Below are positions 1 to 8,375 of a stretch of DNA of 64,000 nt, one piece after another (the stretch's first letter is position 1; each line of letters opens with the position of its first letter). The stretch covers positions 642,501-706,500 of the forward strand of contig NZ_BMGI01000001.1 of the NCBI RefSeq assembly GCF_014640115.1, read 5' to 3'. A program made the translations under genes and the position numbers. Source of the DNA: Sinisalibacter lacisalsi. Its GTDB lineage: Bacteria > Pseudomonadota > Alphaproteobacteria > Rhodobacterales > Rhodobacteraceae. The notes under the pieces were generated by a model, which searched no databases, was not told the DNA's origin, and worked only from the letters and a program-made list of their open reading frames with translations.

Positions 1-1
1 C

Positions 2-1339
2 ATCTACTGGGTGCTCAGCCATTTCATACCGTGGTTCTGGTCGCCGACGTGGAATGGCACGTCGCTCGGCCAGTGCCGCGAAATGATCGGGGCTGCCGGC
101 AAGGAAAGCGGCGCCTGCTGGGGGGTGATCAACGAACGCTGGCCGCAGATGCTCTTCGGCTTCTACCCGGTCGAAGAGCGTTGGCGGCCGATCCTTGCCT
201 TCGTGCTGATGTTCGTGGCGCTGATCCCGGTGCTGTTCAACATGATCTCGCGGCGGTGGAACTGGTTCCTGCTCGCGCTGGTGCTGTTTGTCACCACCCT
301 GTTCGTCGCCTCCGGCTGGCTGGCCGTGGTTGCGCAGGTTCTGCTCGTGGTCGCGATGATCTGGATCGGCAGATTGATCCTGGTAACAAAGGTTTCGGAC
401 CGCGCCGACGAGATCAAGGCCGGGGCAAGGCGGTTGCCCAACCCGCTCATGTTCTCGGCGGCATTCGTGTTCATCATGCCGTGGCTGCTCTGGGGCGGCA
501 CGGTCTGGGCACCGATCGCCACCGCCTTCGGCTTCGTCGTCGGCTGGGGCGCCTTTCGCGTGCTCGCGCCGGTGGCCGGAAGCCTGGTGGCGATGATCCT
601 TGGCGTGGTGGCCGCCGTCGTCTGGTGGCTGTTCCTCGTGGGCCCGGTGGCTGCGGGATTGCACGGGCTTCTCCCGGTCGGGCTCGAGCCGGTGCAAAGC
701 CGCAATTTCGGGGGCCTCCTGCTTTCGGTCACCATCGGCGTGGTGGCGATCTCGGTCTCGCTGCCGCTGGGCATCGTGCTCGCGCTTGGCCGCCAGTCCG
801 ACCTCATGCTCGTCAAGTGGATGTCGGTGGGGTTCATCGAGTTCATCCGGGGCGTGCCGCTGATCACGCTCCTGTTCGTGGCCTCGTTCCTGCTCAACGT
901 CTTCATGCCGCCGGGCACCAACTTCGATATCATCCTGCGCGTCATCATCATGGCCACGCTGTTCTCGGCCGCCTACATTGCCGAGGTGGTGCGCGGCGGG
1001 CTCGCGGCGCTGCCCAAGGGGCAGTATGAAGCCGCCGACGCGCTGGGCCTCGATTACTGGAAGGCGCAGCGGCTGATTATCATGCCGCAGGCGCTGAAAA
1101 TCTCGATCCCCGGGATCGTCTCGGTCTTCATCGGGCTGTTCAAGGATACCACGCTGGTCTCGATCATCGGCCTGCTCGATCCGATCGGGCTTTCGAATTC
1201 GATCAGGGCTGACGTGGCCTGGAACGGGATCGTCTGGGAGCTTTACGGCTTCATCGCCTTCCTGTTCTTCATCATCACCTTCCTGATGTCTCGCTATTCC
1301 ATGTATCTCGAGCGCCGCCTGCGCACGGATCACCGTTAA
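2..1339 (+). CDS. bztC: Amino-acid ABC transporter permease, BztC/AapM type (5' truncated)
   Basis: Inner-membrane permease of a polar amino-acid (glutamate/glutamine/aspartate/asparagine type) ABC importer. The frame is open to the left edge: Ile-Tyr-Trp codons precede the first in-window GTG at 11, so the true N terminus lies outside the window. Several hydrophobic segments are visible, then a C-terminal HAAT-family permease domain with the EAA-loop region ([14 protein letters not shown], near 1030) that docks the ATPase. The next gene, 13 bases downstream, is its ATPase. Known: the family works as a BztB/BztC heterodimer with periplasmic BztA; those partners should lie just upstream. Substrate range is inferred from family resemblance. 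Confidence 0.93.
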   Translation: MYWVLSHFIPWFWSPTWNGTSLGQCREMIGAAGKESGACWGVINERWPQMLFGFYPVEERWRPILAFVLMFVALIPVLFNMISRRWNWFLLALVLFVTTLFVASGWLAVVAQVLLVVAMIWIGRLILVTKVSDRADEIKAGARRLPNPLMFSAAFVFIMPWLLWGGTVWAPIATAFGFVVGWGAFRVLAPVAGSLVAMILGVVAAVVWWLFLVGPVAAGLHGLLPVGLEPVQSRNFGGLLLSVTIGVVAISVSLPLGIVLALGRQSDLMLVKWMSVGFIEFIRGVPLITLLFVASFLLNVFMPPGTNFDIILRVIIMATLFSAAYIAEVVRGGLAALPKGQYEAADALGLDYWKAQRLIIMPQALKISIPGIVSVFIGLFKDTTLVSIIGLLDPIGLSNSIRADVAWNGIVWELYGFIAFLFFIITFLMSRYSMYLERRLRTDHR

Positions 1340-1352
1340 GGGAGAACCCCAC

Positions 1353-2138
1353 ATGTCCACCTTCGAACTGGAACGCGATGTCGATCGCTCGCACATGCAG
1401 GTCTCCGACCGGGTGGCGATCGAAATCCGCAACATGAACAAGTGGTACGGCCAGTTCCACGTGCTGCGCGACATCGACCTCACGGTTTACGAGGGCGAGC
1501 GGATCGTGATCTGCGGCCCCTCGGGCTCGGGGAAATCGACGCTGATCCGCTGCATCAACCGGCTGGAGGAGCACCAGGCGGGGGGCATCGTCGTCGATGG
1601 CATCGAGCTTTCGTCCGACCTCAAGAACGTCGACAAGGTGCGCTCGGAAGTCGGCATGGTGTTTCAGCACTTCAACCTGTTTCCGCACCTCACGGTGCTC
1701 GACAACCTCACGCTCGCCCCGATCTGGGTGCGCAAGACGCCCCGCAAGGAGGCCGAGGAAATCGCGATGCACTACCTCGAAAAGGTCAAGATCCCCGAGC
1801 AGGCGCTGAAGTATCCGGGCCAGCTCTCCGGCGGTCAGCAGCAGCGGGTGGCGATCGCGCGGTCGCTCTGCATGAAGCCGCGGATCATGCTGTTCGACGA
1901 GCCGACCTCGGCGCTCGACCCGGAGATGATCAAGGAGGTGCTCGACACGATGATCTCGCTCGCCGAGGAGGGCATGACCATGCTCGTGGTGACGCACGAG
2001 ATGGGTTTTGCCGAGCAGGTCGCCAACCGGGTCATCTTCATGGATGCAGGCCAGATCGTGGAGCAGAACGCGCCCAGCGAGTTCTTCAACAACCCGCAGT
2101 CTGACCGCACCAAGCTGTTCCTCAGCCAGATTCTCTGA
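1353..2138 (+). CDS. bztD: Amino-acid ABC transporter ATP-binding protein, BztD/AapP
   Basis: Cytoplasmic ATPase that powers the BztBC permease. The complete ABC motif set is visible: Walker [11 protein letters not shown]-loop [10 protein letters not shown], signature [14 protein letters not shown], Walker [12 protein letters not shown], and switch histidine VTHEMGF. At 261 residues it is slightly long for the family because of a roughly 20-residue N-terminal extension; the chosen ATG follows GGGAG, but an internal ATG at 1395 would give a more typical length. It is followed by a strong hairpin terminator, so it closes the bzt operon. Confidence 0.95.
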   Translation: MSTFELERDVDRSHMQVSDRVAIEIRNMNKWYGQFHVLRDIDLTVYEGERIVICGPSGSGKSTLIRCINRLEEHQAGGIVVDGIELSSDLKNVDKVRSEVGMVFQHFNLFPHLTVLDNLTLAPIWVRKTPRKEAEEIAMHYLEKVKIPEQALKYPGQLSGGQQQRVAIARSLCMKPRIMLFDEPTSALDPEMIKEVLDTMISLAEEGMTMLVVTHEMGFAEQVANRVIFMDAGQIVEQNAPSEFFNNPQSDRTKLFLSQIL

Positions 2139-2158
2139 GCCGGGCAAACTGGTTCGGG

Positions 2159-2185
2159 AAGGGCGCGCCTTCGGGTGCGCCCTTT
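2159..2185 (+). terminator. UUCG-tetraloop hairpin terminator after bztD
   Basis: An AAGGGCGC / GCGCCCTT stem extends through a G-U pair and two C-G pairs to a TTCG tetraloop, giving an 11-pair hairpin 20 bases after the bztD stop. The T tract after it is short. It lies between convergent genes (bztD and the SixA-like gene) and may serve both strands. Confidence 0.8.
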
Positions 2186-2190
2186 CGCGT

Positions 2191-2694
2191 TCAGATCAGA
2201 TCGCGGGCAAAGACCAGGTCGACGATGCGGCCCGATCGCCAAACCACGCCGCCCCAGTCGCTGAACTCGAAGTCGATGACGGTGGTGGCAGCGGTGGGGT
2301 AGCGGCCGAAGCGCGCATCGGGGGGCGGCACCTCGACGATGCCCTGCGCGAAATAGGCCGCACCGGGATTATGCGCCACTATCATCACCACCCGGCCGGT
2401 GGCTTCGCGCAGCGCCGCCAGCATGCCCTCGGGCTCGGCGTTATAGAGATCAGGCCGGATCACCGCAGCGGGGGCCGCATCGAAGGCCCCTGCGATCAGC
2501 TCCCAGGTTTCGCGGGTGCGCGTGGCAGAGGAAACCAGCGCCTCGTCGGGCACGTAGCCGCGGGCCGCGAGCCAGGCGCCGACCGCCTGCGCCGAGGCCC
2601 GGCCCCGGTTGTTGAGCGGGCGCTCGTGGTCGTCCATCATCGGATCGCTCCACGATGACTTGGCATGGCGGGTAAGGATCAGACGCAAGGTCAT
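2191..2694 (-). CDS. SixA-like histidine phosphatase
   Basis: Small cytoplasmic histidine-phosphatase-superfamily protein (167 aa, about the length of SixA). The catalytic histidine is in the N-terminal motif LTRHAKSSW; a conserved region DHERPLNNRGRASA follows, and the second histidine is in IVAHNPG. SixA homologues dephosphorylate phosphohistidine domains (HPt or PTS-type); the substrate here is unknown. Its ATG overlaps the stop of the 4Fe-4S gene (ATGA), so it is the last gene of an argB / Fe-S protein / sixA operon. Confidence 0.85.
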   Translation of the reverse strand: MTLRLILTRHAKSSWSDPMMDDHERPLNNRGRASAQAVGAWLAARGYVPDEALVSSATRTRETWELIAGAFDAAPAAVIRPDLYNAEPEGMLAALREATGRVVMIVAHNPGAAYFAQGIVEVPPPDARFGRYPTAATTVIDFEFSDWGGVVWRSGRIVDLVFARDLI

Positions 2695-3326
2695 CGCGGG
2701 TGAAACGCCTTCATGTGGAAACGGGATTGCCCCTCGTTCCTACCGTATGCTTGCCCGACGGGGCAAGCGCGCCGAGCGGCGCAGCCGCGCTCGTGGCAGT
2801 CGGTGCCGGCGGCGGTGTCGAGAAAGCCGCGGCAAGCCGCCACGTCGTAGGTCTCGGGCGCGAGCGCGCCGACCGGGCAGGCGGTGCGGCAGGGCTGGTC
2901 GGCGCAGGTTTCGCAGGGGTTCTCGCCGCCCGGCAGGGCAACAGCACCGGGCAGGCGCACCGCGCCACGAAACGACAGCCACAGCCCCAGCCGATCATGC
3001 ACCAGAAGCCCGACAGGCGAGGGCCAGACCCGGCCCGTGGCCAGCGCCCAGGCGATGAACGGCGGCCACGGCGGCCCGTCGGAGGGAAACACCGCCTCAC
3101 CGTCCCAGGCGTCGGCCAGCGCGCCGATCACGCGTTTCGACCAGCGGTCGAGCGGATCGGGCGCGCCGTCGGAATACTCGGGCGCGGCGGTGAAAGCGGG
3201 CCAGAAGCCGGGCTCGCGCGGGGCAAGAAGCAGCACGGTCGCGCCGCCATCGGGCGCGGCGCCGATCAATTCGAGGTGCTGCCGGGCCGCGTCGTCGGCA
3301 TGGCTTGGTTCGTTCGGGGGCGTCAT
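2691..3326 (-). CDS. 4Fe-4S ferredoxin-like protein
   Basis: A 211-residue protein whose second half carries cysteine clusters: CETCADQPCRTACPVGAL (CxxCx4CxxxCP, a typical 4Fe-4S pattern), then a Cys in VAACRGFLD and CHERGCAARRACPVG. The N-terminal half (about 130 aa) has no motif I recognise. The arrangement resembles the C-terminal ferredoxin half of epoxyqueuosine reductase-like proteins, but the cobalamin-binding part of QueG is absent, so no such activity is assigned. Start codon overlaps the argB stop (TGATG) and the stop overlaps the sixA start, so translation is coupled. Electron-transfer role is inferred. Confidence 0.8.
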   Translation of the reverse strand: MTPPNEPSHADDAARQHLELIGAAPDGGATVLLLAPREPGFWPAFTAAPEYSDGAPDPLDRWSKRVIGALADAWDGEAVFPSDGPPWPPFIAWALATGRVWPSPVGLLVHDRLGLWLSFRGAVRLPGAVALPGGENPCETCADQPCRTACPVGALAPETYDVAACRGFLDTAAGTDCHERGCAARRACPVGQAYGRNEGQSRFHMKAFHPR

Positions 3327-4189
3327 CAGCCCTGGCGGATCAGCGAGCCCGCGCCGTGCTCGGTGAACAGTTCGAGCAGGCAGGCGTTGGGCGTGCGTCC
3401 GTCGAGGATGACCACGGCGCGCACGCCGCCGTTGAGCGCCATTAGCGCGGTTTCGGTCTTCGGGATCATGCCGCCCGCGATCACGCCCGCGGTGGTAAGA
3501 TCAATGATGTCGTGGGCCTTGAGCTCGGTGATGACCTTGCCGTCCTGATCCTTCACCCCTTCCACGTCGGTCAGCAGCAGGAGCCGGTCGGCCTTCAGCG
3601 CGGCGGCCACCGCGCCAGCGGCGGTATCGCCGTTGACGTTGAAGGTCTCGCCGTTGCGGCCCATGCCTATCGGCGCGATGACGGGGATGATCTCCGCCTC
3701 GAACAGCTTGGTGAGCACCGTCGGGTCCATCTCGGACGGTGTGCCGACAAAACCGAGGTCGGGGTCGGTCTGGTCGCAGACCATCAATTTTGCGTCCTTG
3801 CCGGTGAGGCCCACCGCGCGCCCGCCGGCGTCGCTGATCGCCTGCACGATGCGCTTGTTGACCCGGCCGGCGAGCACCATCTCGACCACTTCCATCGTTG
3901 CCGCGTCGGTGACGCGCTTGCCGTGCACGAATTCGCTCGAGACATTGAGCCGCTTGAGCAGATCGTTGATCATCGGTCCGCCGCCATGCACCACGACCGG
4001 GTTCACCCCCACCTGCCGCATCAGCACGATATCGCGCGCAAAGGAATTCATCGCCTCGTCGTCGCCCATGGCGTTGCCGCCGAACTTGATGACGACGGTC
4101 GCGCCCTCGTAGCGCTGCAGGTAGGGCAGGGCTTCGTTCAGGGTGCGGGCGGTGGCGATCCAGTCTCGCTGCATGGTCTGCTTTCTCAT
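3326..4189 (-). CDS. argB: Acetylglutamate kinase
   Basis: Phosphorylates N-acetyl-L-glutamate with ATP, the second step of arginine synthesis. Amino-acid-kinase fold motifs are visible: [10 protein letters not shown] near residue 36, [10 protein letters not shown] (substrate loop), and [10 protein letters not shown] near the C terminus. The ATG at 4189 is chosen because GAGGAAG lies just upstream and gives 287 residues, close to the family norm; the open frame extends to 4246 without a better site, and a second ATG is at 4174. It heads a three-gene overlapping operon with a 4Fe-4S protein and a SixA-like phosphatase. Confidence 0.96.
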   Translation of the reverse strand: MRKQTMQRDWIATARTLNEALPYLQRYEGATVVIKFGGNAMGDDEAMNSFARDIVLMRQVGVNPVVVHGGGPMINDLLKRLNVSSEFVHGKRVTDAATMEVVEMVLAGRVNKRIVQAISDAGGRAVGLTGKDAKLMVCDQTDPDLGFVGTPSEMDPTVLTKLFEAEIIPVIAPIGMGRNGETFNVNGDTAAGAVAAALKADRLLLLTDVEGVKDQDGKVITELKAHDIIDLTTAGVIAGGMIPKTETALMALNGGVRAVVILDGRTPNACLLELFTEHGAGSLIRQG

Positions 4190-4301
4190 CAGTCTTCCTC
4201 GGGCGGGCTGTGCCCTTCGTCTACCCGCGCCACGCCCGGCTGCCAAGGGGCATTGCCTCCGCCCGGGCTTGCGCTAGGCTGAGCGAAAAAGGGGCCAGGC
4301 T

Positions 4302-5036
4302 ATGAGCGACAGACAGAAAACGCTGCTGCTGACCGGCGCGAGCCGGGGCATCGGCCATGCCACCGTGCGCAAGTTCAACCGCGAAGGGTGGCGGGTGATC
4401 ACCTGTTCGCGCCACCCTTTTCCCGAGCAATGCCCTTGGGGCGGCGGCGCGGAAAACCACGTTCAGATCGACCTTGCCGATCCCGCCGACACGATCAACG
4501 CCGTCGGCCTGATCCAGGAAAAGCTGGGCGGCCATCTCGACGCGCTGGTGAACAACGCCGGGATTTCGCCGAAGGGCCCCGATGGCGAGCGGCTGTCGAC
4601 CCTCAACACCGATCTGCGCGATTGGGGCCATGTCTTCCACGTCAATTTCTTCGCCTCGGTGGTGCTCGCGCGCGGGCTGAAAGACGAGCTGGCGTCGGCG
4701 CAGGGCTCGGTGGTCAACGTCACCTCGATCGCGGGCAGCCGGGTCCACCCTTTCGCGGGCGCGGCCTATGCCACCTCGAAGGCGGCGCTCGCCGCACTGA
4801 CGCGGGAAATGGCGCATGATTTCGGCCCCCTCGGCGTGCGGGTCAACGCCATCGCGCCGGGCGAGGTGAAGACCGCGATTCTGAGCCGGGGAACCGAGAA
4901 GATCGTTGAGCAATTGCCACTGCGCCGCCTCGGTCAGCCGGAAGAAGTGGCCGACGTGATCTATTTCCTGTGCTCGGATTCCTCATCCTATATCTCGGGC
5001 ACGGAGATCGAGGTGAACGGGGGGCAGCATGTCTGA
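4302..5036 (+). CDS. SDR family oxidoreductase
   Basis: Classical short-chain dehydrogenase of 244 residues. The N-terminal Rossmann motif TGASRGIGHAT, the NNAG motif, catalytic Ser (NVTSIAGS) and YATSK (Tyr/Lys) are all present, followed by the IAPGEV segment. NAD(P)-dependent oxidation or reduction is expected; the substrate is unknown. It is divergently oriented from argB and its last eight bases overlap the start of the TPR-sulfotransferase gene, so the two are co-translated. Confidence 0.9.
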   Translation: MSDRQKTLLLTGASRGIGHATVRKFNREGWRVITCSRHPFPEQCPWGGGAENHVQIDLADPADTINAVGLIQEKLGGHLDALVNNAGISPKGPDGERLSTLNTDLRDWGHVFHVNFFASVVLARGLKDELASAQGSVVNVTSIAGSRVHPFAGAAYATSKAALAALTREMAHDFGPLGVRVNAIAPGEVKTAILSRGTEKIVEQLPLRRLGQPEEVADVIYFLCSDSSSYISGTEIEVNGGQHV

Positions 5037-6945
5037 GCCAGGGGAGAGCGGAAGCGAAGCAGGGCGGAGCCGCGAAACCGGAAACCGCCCGTCGCCGACC
5101 CCGGAGGCGCTGGCCAGCCTGCAAGGCTTGTTGATGCGCGGGGCATTCGCGCAGGCGCTCGAAGTGGCGGAGCGGCTGGCGCAGCAATACCCGGGACACG
5201 CGCGGGTCGAAAACATGCTCGGACTCGCGCAGATGCAATCAGGCCAGGTCGAACCCGCACTTGCGGCCTTCGCGCGCGCCAATGCCGCCGATCCTCGCTT
5301 TGCCGGGGCTTATATCAATCGCGCCAATCTGCTGATCGCGCTTGGACGATTTGCCGCGGCCGTGCCGGTCTGTGAAGCCGCGCTCGCCGCAGTGGCGGGG
5401 GCTGAGGAGGCGGCGAAGGCCCATCACCTGCTCGCCGTGGCTCATGCCAGTACGGGTGCGCGCGTGGCGGCAGAGGGCGCGTTTCGGGCTGCCATCGCCG
5501 CGAACCCCGACATGGTCGCTGCCCATGCCGGGCTGGGTGGGCTATTGGCAACTCTCGGGCGCTTCAACGAGGCGGTGGCGGTGCTCGAGGCTGCGGCACA
5601 ACGCTGGCCGGACGATACTTCCATCGCCCGAAACTTCGGTACCGCTTTGATCGAGCTTGGCCGCTTCGAGGCGGCCGTGGATGTGCTTGAGCCGGCCGGG
5701 TCGCGCAATCCCTTAGATGCGCCGCTCCAGATCGCCCGCGTGCGGGCACTACGCGGCGCTGGCCGGATCGAGGCTGCCACCGAGGCAGCGGAGGCGGCGA
5801 TCCGGGCCGAGCCGCGTTCGGCGGAAGCGCATGGCCTGCTCGGATCCTGCCGTCGCGCGCTTGGCGACGAAACCGGGGCGATCGCCGCCTATGACGCCGC
5901 GCTGGAGATCGCGCCCGATGATCCCACGGCGCTGGTTGCGCGTTGGCGGATGTCGCCCCTGCCGCCCGGCCACCCGGGGCGTGATCGCATCGCGGCGCGG
6001 CTTGCCGATCCGGCGACCGCGCCGGATTTGCGCACCGCGCTGGAACTCGTCCTGTTCGCGGCCGATGACAAGGCCGGCCACACCGAGGCGGCCTTCGATC
6101 ACCTGATTCGCGCGGGCCGTGCGAAACGGGCGGCGCGACCCTACGACATCGAGGCACAGGCCCGGATGTTCGAGGCGATCCGGGGCATGTTCACCGCATC
6201 GATCGCGCCGCTTGAGGGCATCGAGCCGGTGCCGGTGCGACCCGTTTTCATCGTCGGCATGCCGCGCTCGGGCACATCGCTCGTTGAACAGATCCTGGCG
6301 AGCCATCCTTCGGTTTTCGGTGGCGGCGAATTGCCGGTGCTGGGCCGGGCCATGGCGGAAGCGGGCTGGGGTGCGGGCCGGATCGGCGCGGCGCCGAGTG
6401 CCGAGATGCTCGGACGCCTGCGCCGGACATATCTTGATGCTCTTGCCGCTCTGGGCAGCAATCGGCCGGTGATCACCGACAAGACGCCGATGAATTTCCG
6501 CTGGCTGGGCTTCGCCCTGGCGGCTCTCCCGGAGGCGCGGGTGCTGGTCATGCGGCGTGACGCGCGGGCGACCTGCTTTTCCAACCTGACCCACGACCTC
6601 TCAGGCCGAGCCAACGATTTTGGCGCCGACATGGTCGACACCGCCGAGATGTATCTCCTTCATCTCAATCTCGTCGGGCATTGGCAGCAACACTATCCCG
6701 ACCGGATTTCCATCGTGCCCTATGAACGGCTCACCGAGAACCAGGAATCCGAAAGCCGCGCAATCGTCGCGGCGGCGGGCTTGGCGTGGGATCCGGCTTG
6801 TCTCGCTTTCCACGAGACCCGGCGGGCGGTGCGAACCGCTTCGGCCGAGCAGGTGCGGCGGCCGATCTATACCGGGAGCTCAGAGGCGTGGCGGCGATAT
6901 GCGCAGCATCTTCGCCCGATGTTGGAACGGCTGAAGGGGCTCTGA
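5029..6945 (+). CDS. TPR-repeat sulfotransferase
   Basis: A 638-residue two-part protein. Residues about 20-340 are Ala/Leu-rich tetratricopeptide repeats (for example ARVENMLGLAQMQSGQVEPAL, alanine/glycine at repeat positions). The C-terminal part is a PAPS-dependent sulfotransferase domain with the 5'-phosphosulfate loop IVGMPRSGTSLVEQILASHP and the 3'-phosphate motif VLVMRRDARATCFSN. Family members of this architecture transfer sulfate to polysaccharide or protein acceptors; the acceptor here is unknown. The ATG lies within the end of the preceding SDR gene. It is convergent with engB, 15 bases apart. Confidence 0.9.
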   Translation: MSEPGESGSEAGRSRETGNRPSPTPEALASLQGLLMRGAFAQALEVAERLAQQYPGHARVENMLGLAQMQSGQVEPALAAFARANAADPRFAGAYINRANLLIALGRFAAAVPVCEAALAAVAGAEEAAKAHHLLAVAHASTGARVAAEGAFRAAIAANPDMVAAHAGLGGLLATLGRFNEAVAVLEAAAQRWPDDTSIARNFGTALIELGRFEAAVDVLEPAGSRNPLDAPLQIARVRALRGAGRIEAATEAAEAAIRAEPRSAEAHGLLGSCRRALGDETGAIAAYDAALEIAPDDPTALVARWRMSPLPPGHPGRDRIAARLADPATAPDLRTALELVLFAADDKAGHTEAAFDHLIRAGRAKRAARPYDIEAQARMFEAIRGMFTASIAPLEGIEPVPVRPVFIVGMPRSGTSLVEQILASHPSVFGGGELPVLGRAMAEAGWGAGRIGAAPSAEMLGRLRRTYLDALAALGSNRPVITDKTPMNFRWLGFALAALPEARVLVMRRDARATCFSNLTHDLSGRANDFGADMVDTAEMYLLHLNLVGHWQQHYPDRISIVPYERLTENQESESRAIVAAAGLAWDPACLAFHETRRAVRTASAEQVRRPIYTGSSEAWRRYAQHLRPMLERLKGL

Positions 6946-6960
6946 CGCCGGCATCAAAAC

Positions 6961-7617
6961 CTATTCCAGCGTGGAGATGATCGCACGCAGGGTTTCGATC
7001 CCGTCGCCCTTTTCGGAAGAGGTGACCACCAGTTCGGGGAAGGCGGCCGGATGTTTCGCGAGCGCGCCGCGCACCTGGGTGAGAACGCGCTCACGGTCTT
7101 CCAGCTTGATCTTGTCGGCCTTGGTCAGCACCACCTGGAAGGTGACTGCCGCGCGGTCGAGCAGCGCCATGATTTCTTCGTCAACGGCCTTCACCCCGTG
7201 GCGCGCGTCGATCAGGACGAAGGCCCGGCGAAGGCTGGCGCGGCCGGCGAGATAGGCCTTGAGCAGGCGTTGCCATTTCTCCACCACCTTCACCGGCGCG
7301 TTGGCGAAGCCGTAACCGGGCAGGTCAACGAGATAGGGGCCGCCGGTCGTGGTGAAGAAGTTGATTTCCTGGGTCCGGCCCGGCGTGTTGGACGCCCGGG
7401 CAAGCCCCTTGCGCCCAGTGAGCGCATTGATCAGCGACGATTTGCCCACGTTCGAACGCCCGGCGAAGCAGACTTCGAGCCGGTCGTCGGGCGGCAGCCC
7501 GTCCATCGCCACGACACCCTTGAGAAACTCGGTGGGCGCAGCGAAGAGCAGGCGCCCGGCCTCGCGCGCTTCGTCGTCGGGGGCTTCGGCCAGCGGGAAG
7601 GGCAGGGGTGCGCTCAC
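6961..7617 (-). CDS. engB: Ribosome-biogenesis GTPase EngB (YihA/YsxC)
   Basis: GTPase needed for 50S ribosomal subunit maturation. P-loop GRSNVGKSSL, switch II DLPGYG, and G4 TKAD are visible; 218 residues is normal for the family. The GTG at 7617 is chosen because it overlaps the MOSC gene stop as GTGA and starts the conserved N terminus; a longer open frame to 8052 is only the antiparallel shadow of the MOSC gene. It is the last gene of the yidC-MOSC-engB operon, an order I know from other Rhodobacterales. Confidence 0.94.
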   Translation of the reverse strand: MSAPLPFPLAEAPDDEAREAGRLLFAAPTEFLKGVVAMDGLPPDDRLEVCFAGRSNVGKSSLINALTGRKGLARASNTPGRTQEINFFTTTGGPYLVDLPGYGFANAPVKVVEKWQRLLKAYLAGRASLRRAFVLIDARHGVKAVDEEIMALLDRAAVTFQVVLTKADKIKLEDRERVLTQVRGALAKHPAAFPELVVTSSEKGDGIETLRAIISTLE

Positions 7618-8375
7618 GACAGAACCTCGACGGCATCGCCCGCGCGCAGATCGCCGGTTTTGACCACCACCGCGTAAACGCCCATCTCCGCGGCGCCGAG
7701 GATCTCGTTCAGCGCGCCCAGCGTATCGGCATCGCGTTCGCCGGTGCGCGTGCTGGCCTGTGTCGCGGCGCAGCGGGTGATGCTCTCGCGGATTTCCAGC
7801 TCGGCGAGGCCCACCCGGATGCGCTTCCCGATCCACGCGCGCTCGGCGAAGGCGTCGACGTTCTCCAGGATCAGGTTGCCGCGCCAGCGGTTGGGCGAAA
7901 GCTGTTGGCCGAGCTGTGCCGCGACCTCGCGGTGCGAGTTCATGTTGATCAGCGAGATCGAGGGATAGCTCGTATCGGTCATCGCCTTGCCCGGTGCGCG
8001 CACCAGGCGGGCGGGCAGAAGGCGGCCACCGTGGCTGATCGGCATGACCCACTGGATGAAATCGAGCGCGTCGTTCTCGTTGTCGGGGTCGATGGTGAGA
8101 TCTGGCAGCTTCGGATGGCTCAGCGTGAGGCGCTGGAAGGGCATGTCGCTGTGCAGGGTGATCGCCTGCAGGCTGGGCGAATGCGCCACCCGCTTGAACT
8201 CGGAGCAGGGCTGCCAGGACGGGCGCTCGTGATCGAAACAGGAGCGTTCATGCGCCACCGCCCAGCGACGATCCCACGGAATCGCCTTGCCCTCGGTCAG
8301 AAGCACATGCGTCAGGCTCTCGCGGCCGTGAGACTTGATCGGATGCCGCCAGATCTGAGCGACATGCGCGATCAT
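7614..8375 (-). CDS. MOSC domain protein
   Basis: A 253-residue MOSC (molybdenum cofactor sulfurase C-terminal) protein. The N-terminal beta-barrel-type start (IWRHPIKSHGRE) is followed by the MOSC core with the single conserved cysteine in ESITRCAATQ, thought to carry sulfur or contact Moco in this family. No YiiM/YcbX-type ferredoxin extension is seen. Start and stop overlap yidC (ATGA) and engB (GTGA) respectively, so it is locked in their operon. Function in Moco metabolism or detoxification is family-level inference. Confidence 0.88.
   Translation of the reverse strand: MIAHVAQIWRHPIKSHGRESLTHVLLTEGKAIPWDRRWAVAHERSCFDHERPSWQPCSEFKRVAHSPSLQAITLHSDMPFQRLTLSHPKLPDLTIDPDNENDALDFIQWVMPISHGGRLLPARLVRAPGKAMTDTSYPSISLINMNSHREVAAQLGQQLSPNRWRGNLILENVDAFAERAWIGKRIRVGLAELEIRESITRCAATQASTRTGERDADTLGALNEILGAAEMGVYAVVVKTGDLRAGDAVEVLS

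Noticed and set aside
2691-3326. Epoxyqueuosine reductase (QueG) assignment
   Set aside because: The ferredoxin cysteines are similar, but the protein is about 130 residues too short and lacks the cobalamin-binding N-terminal region.
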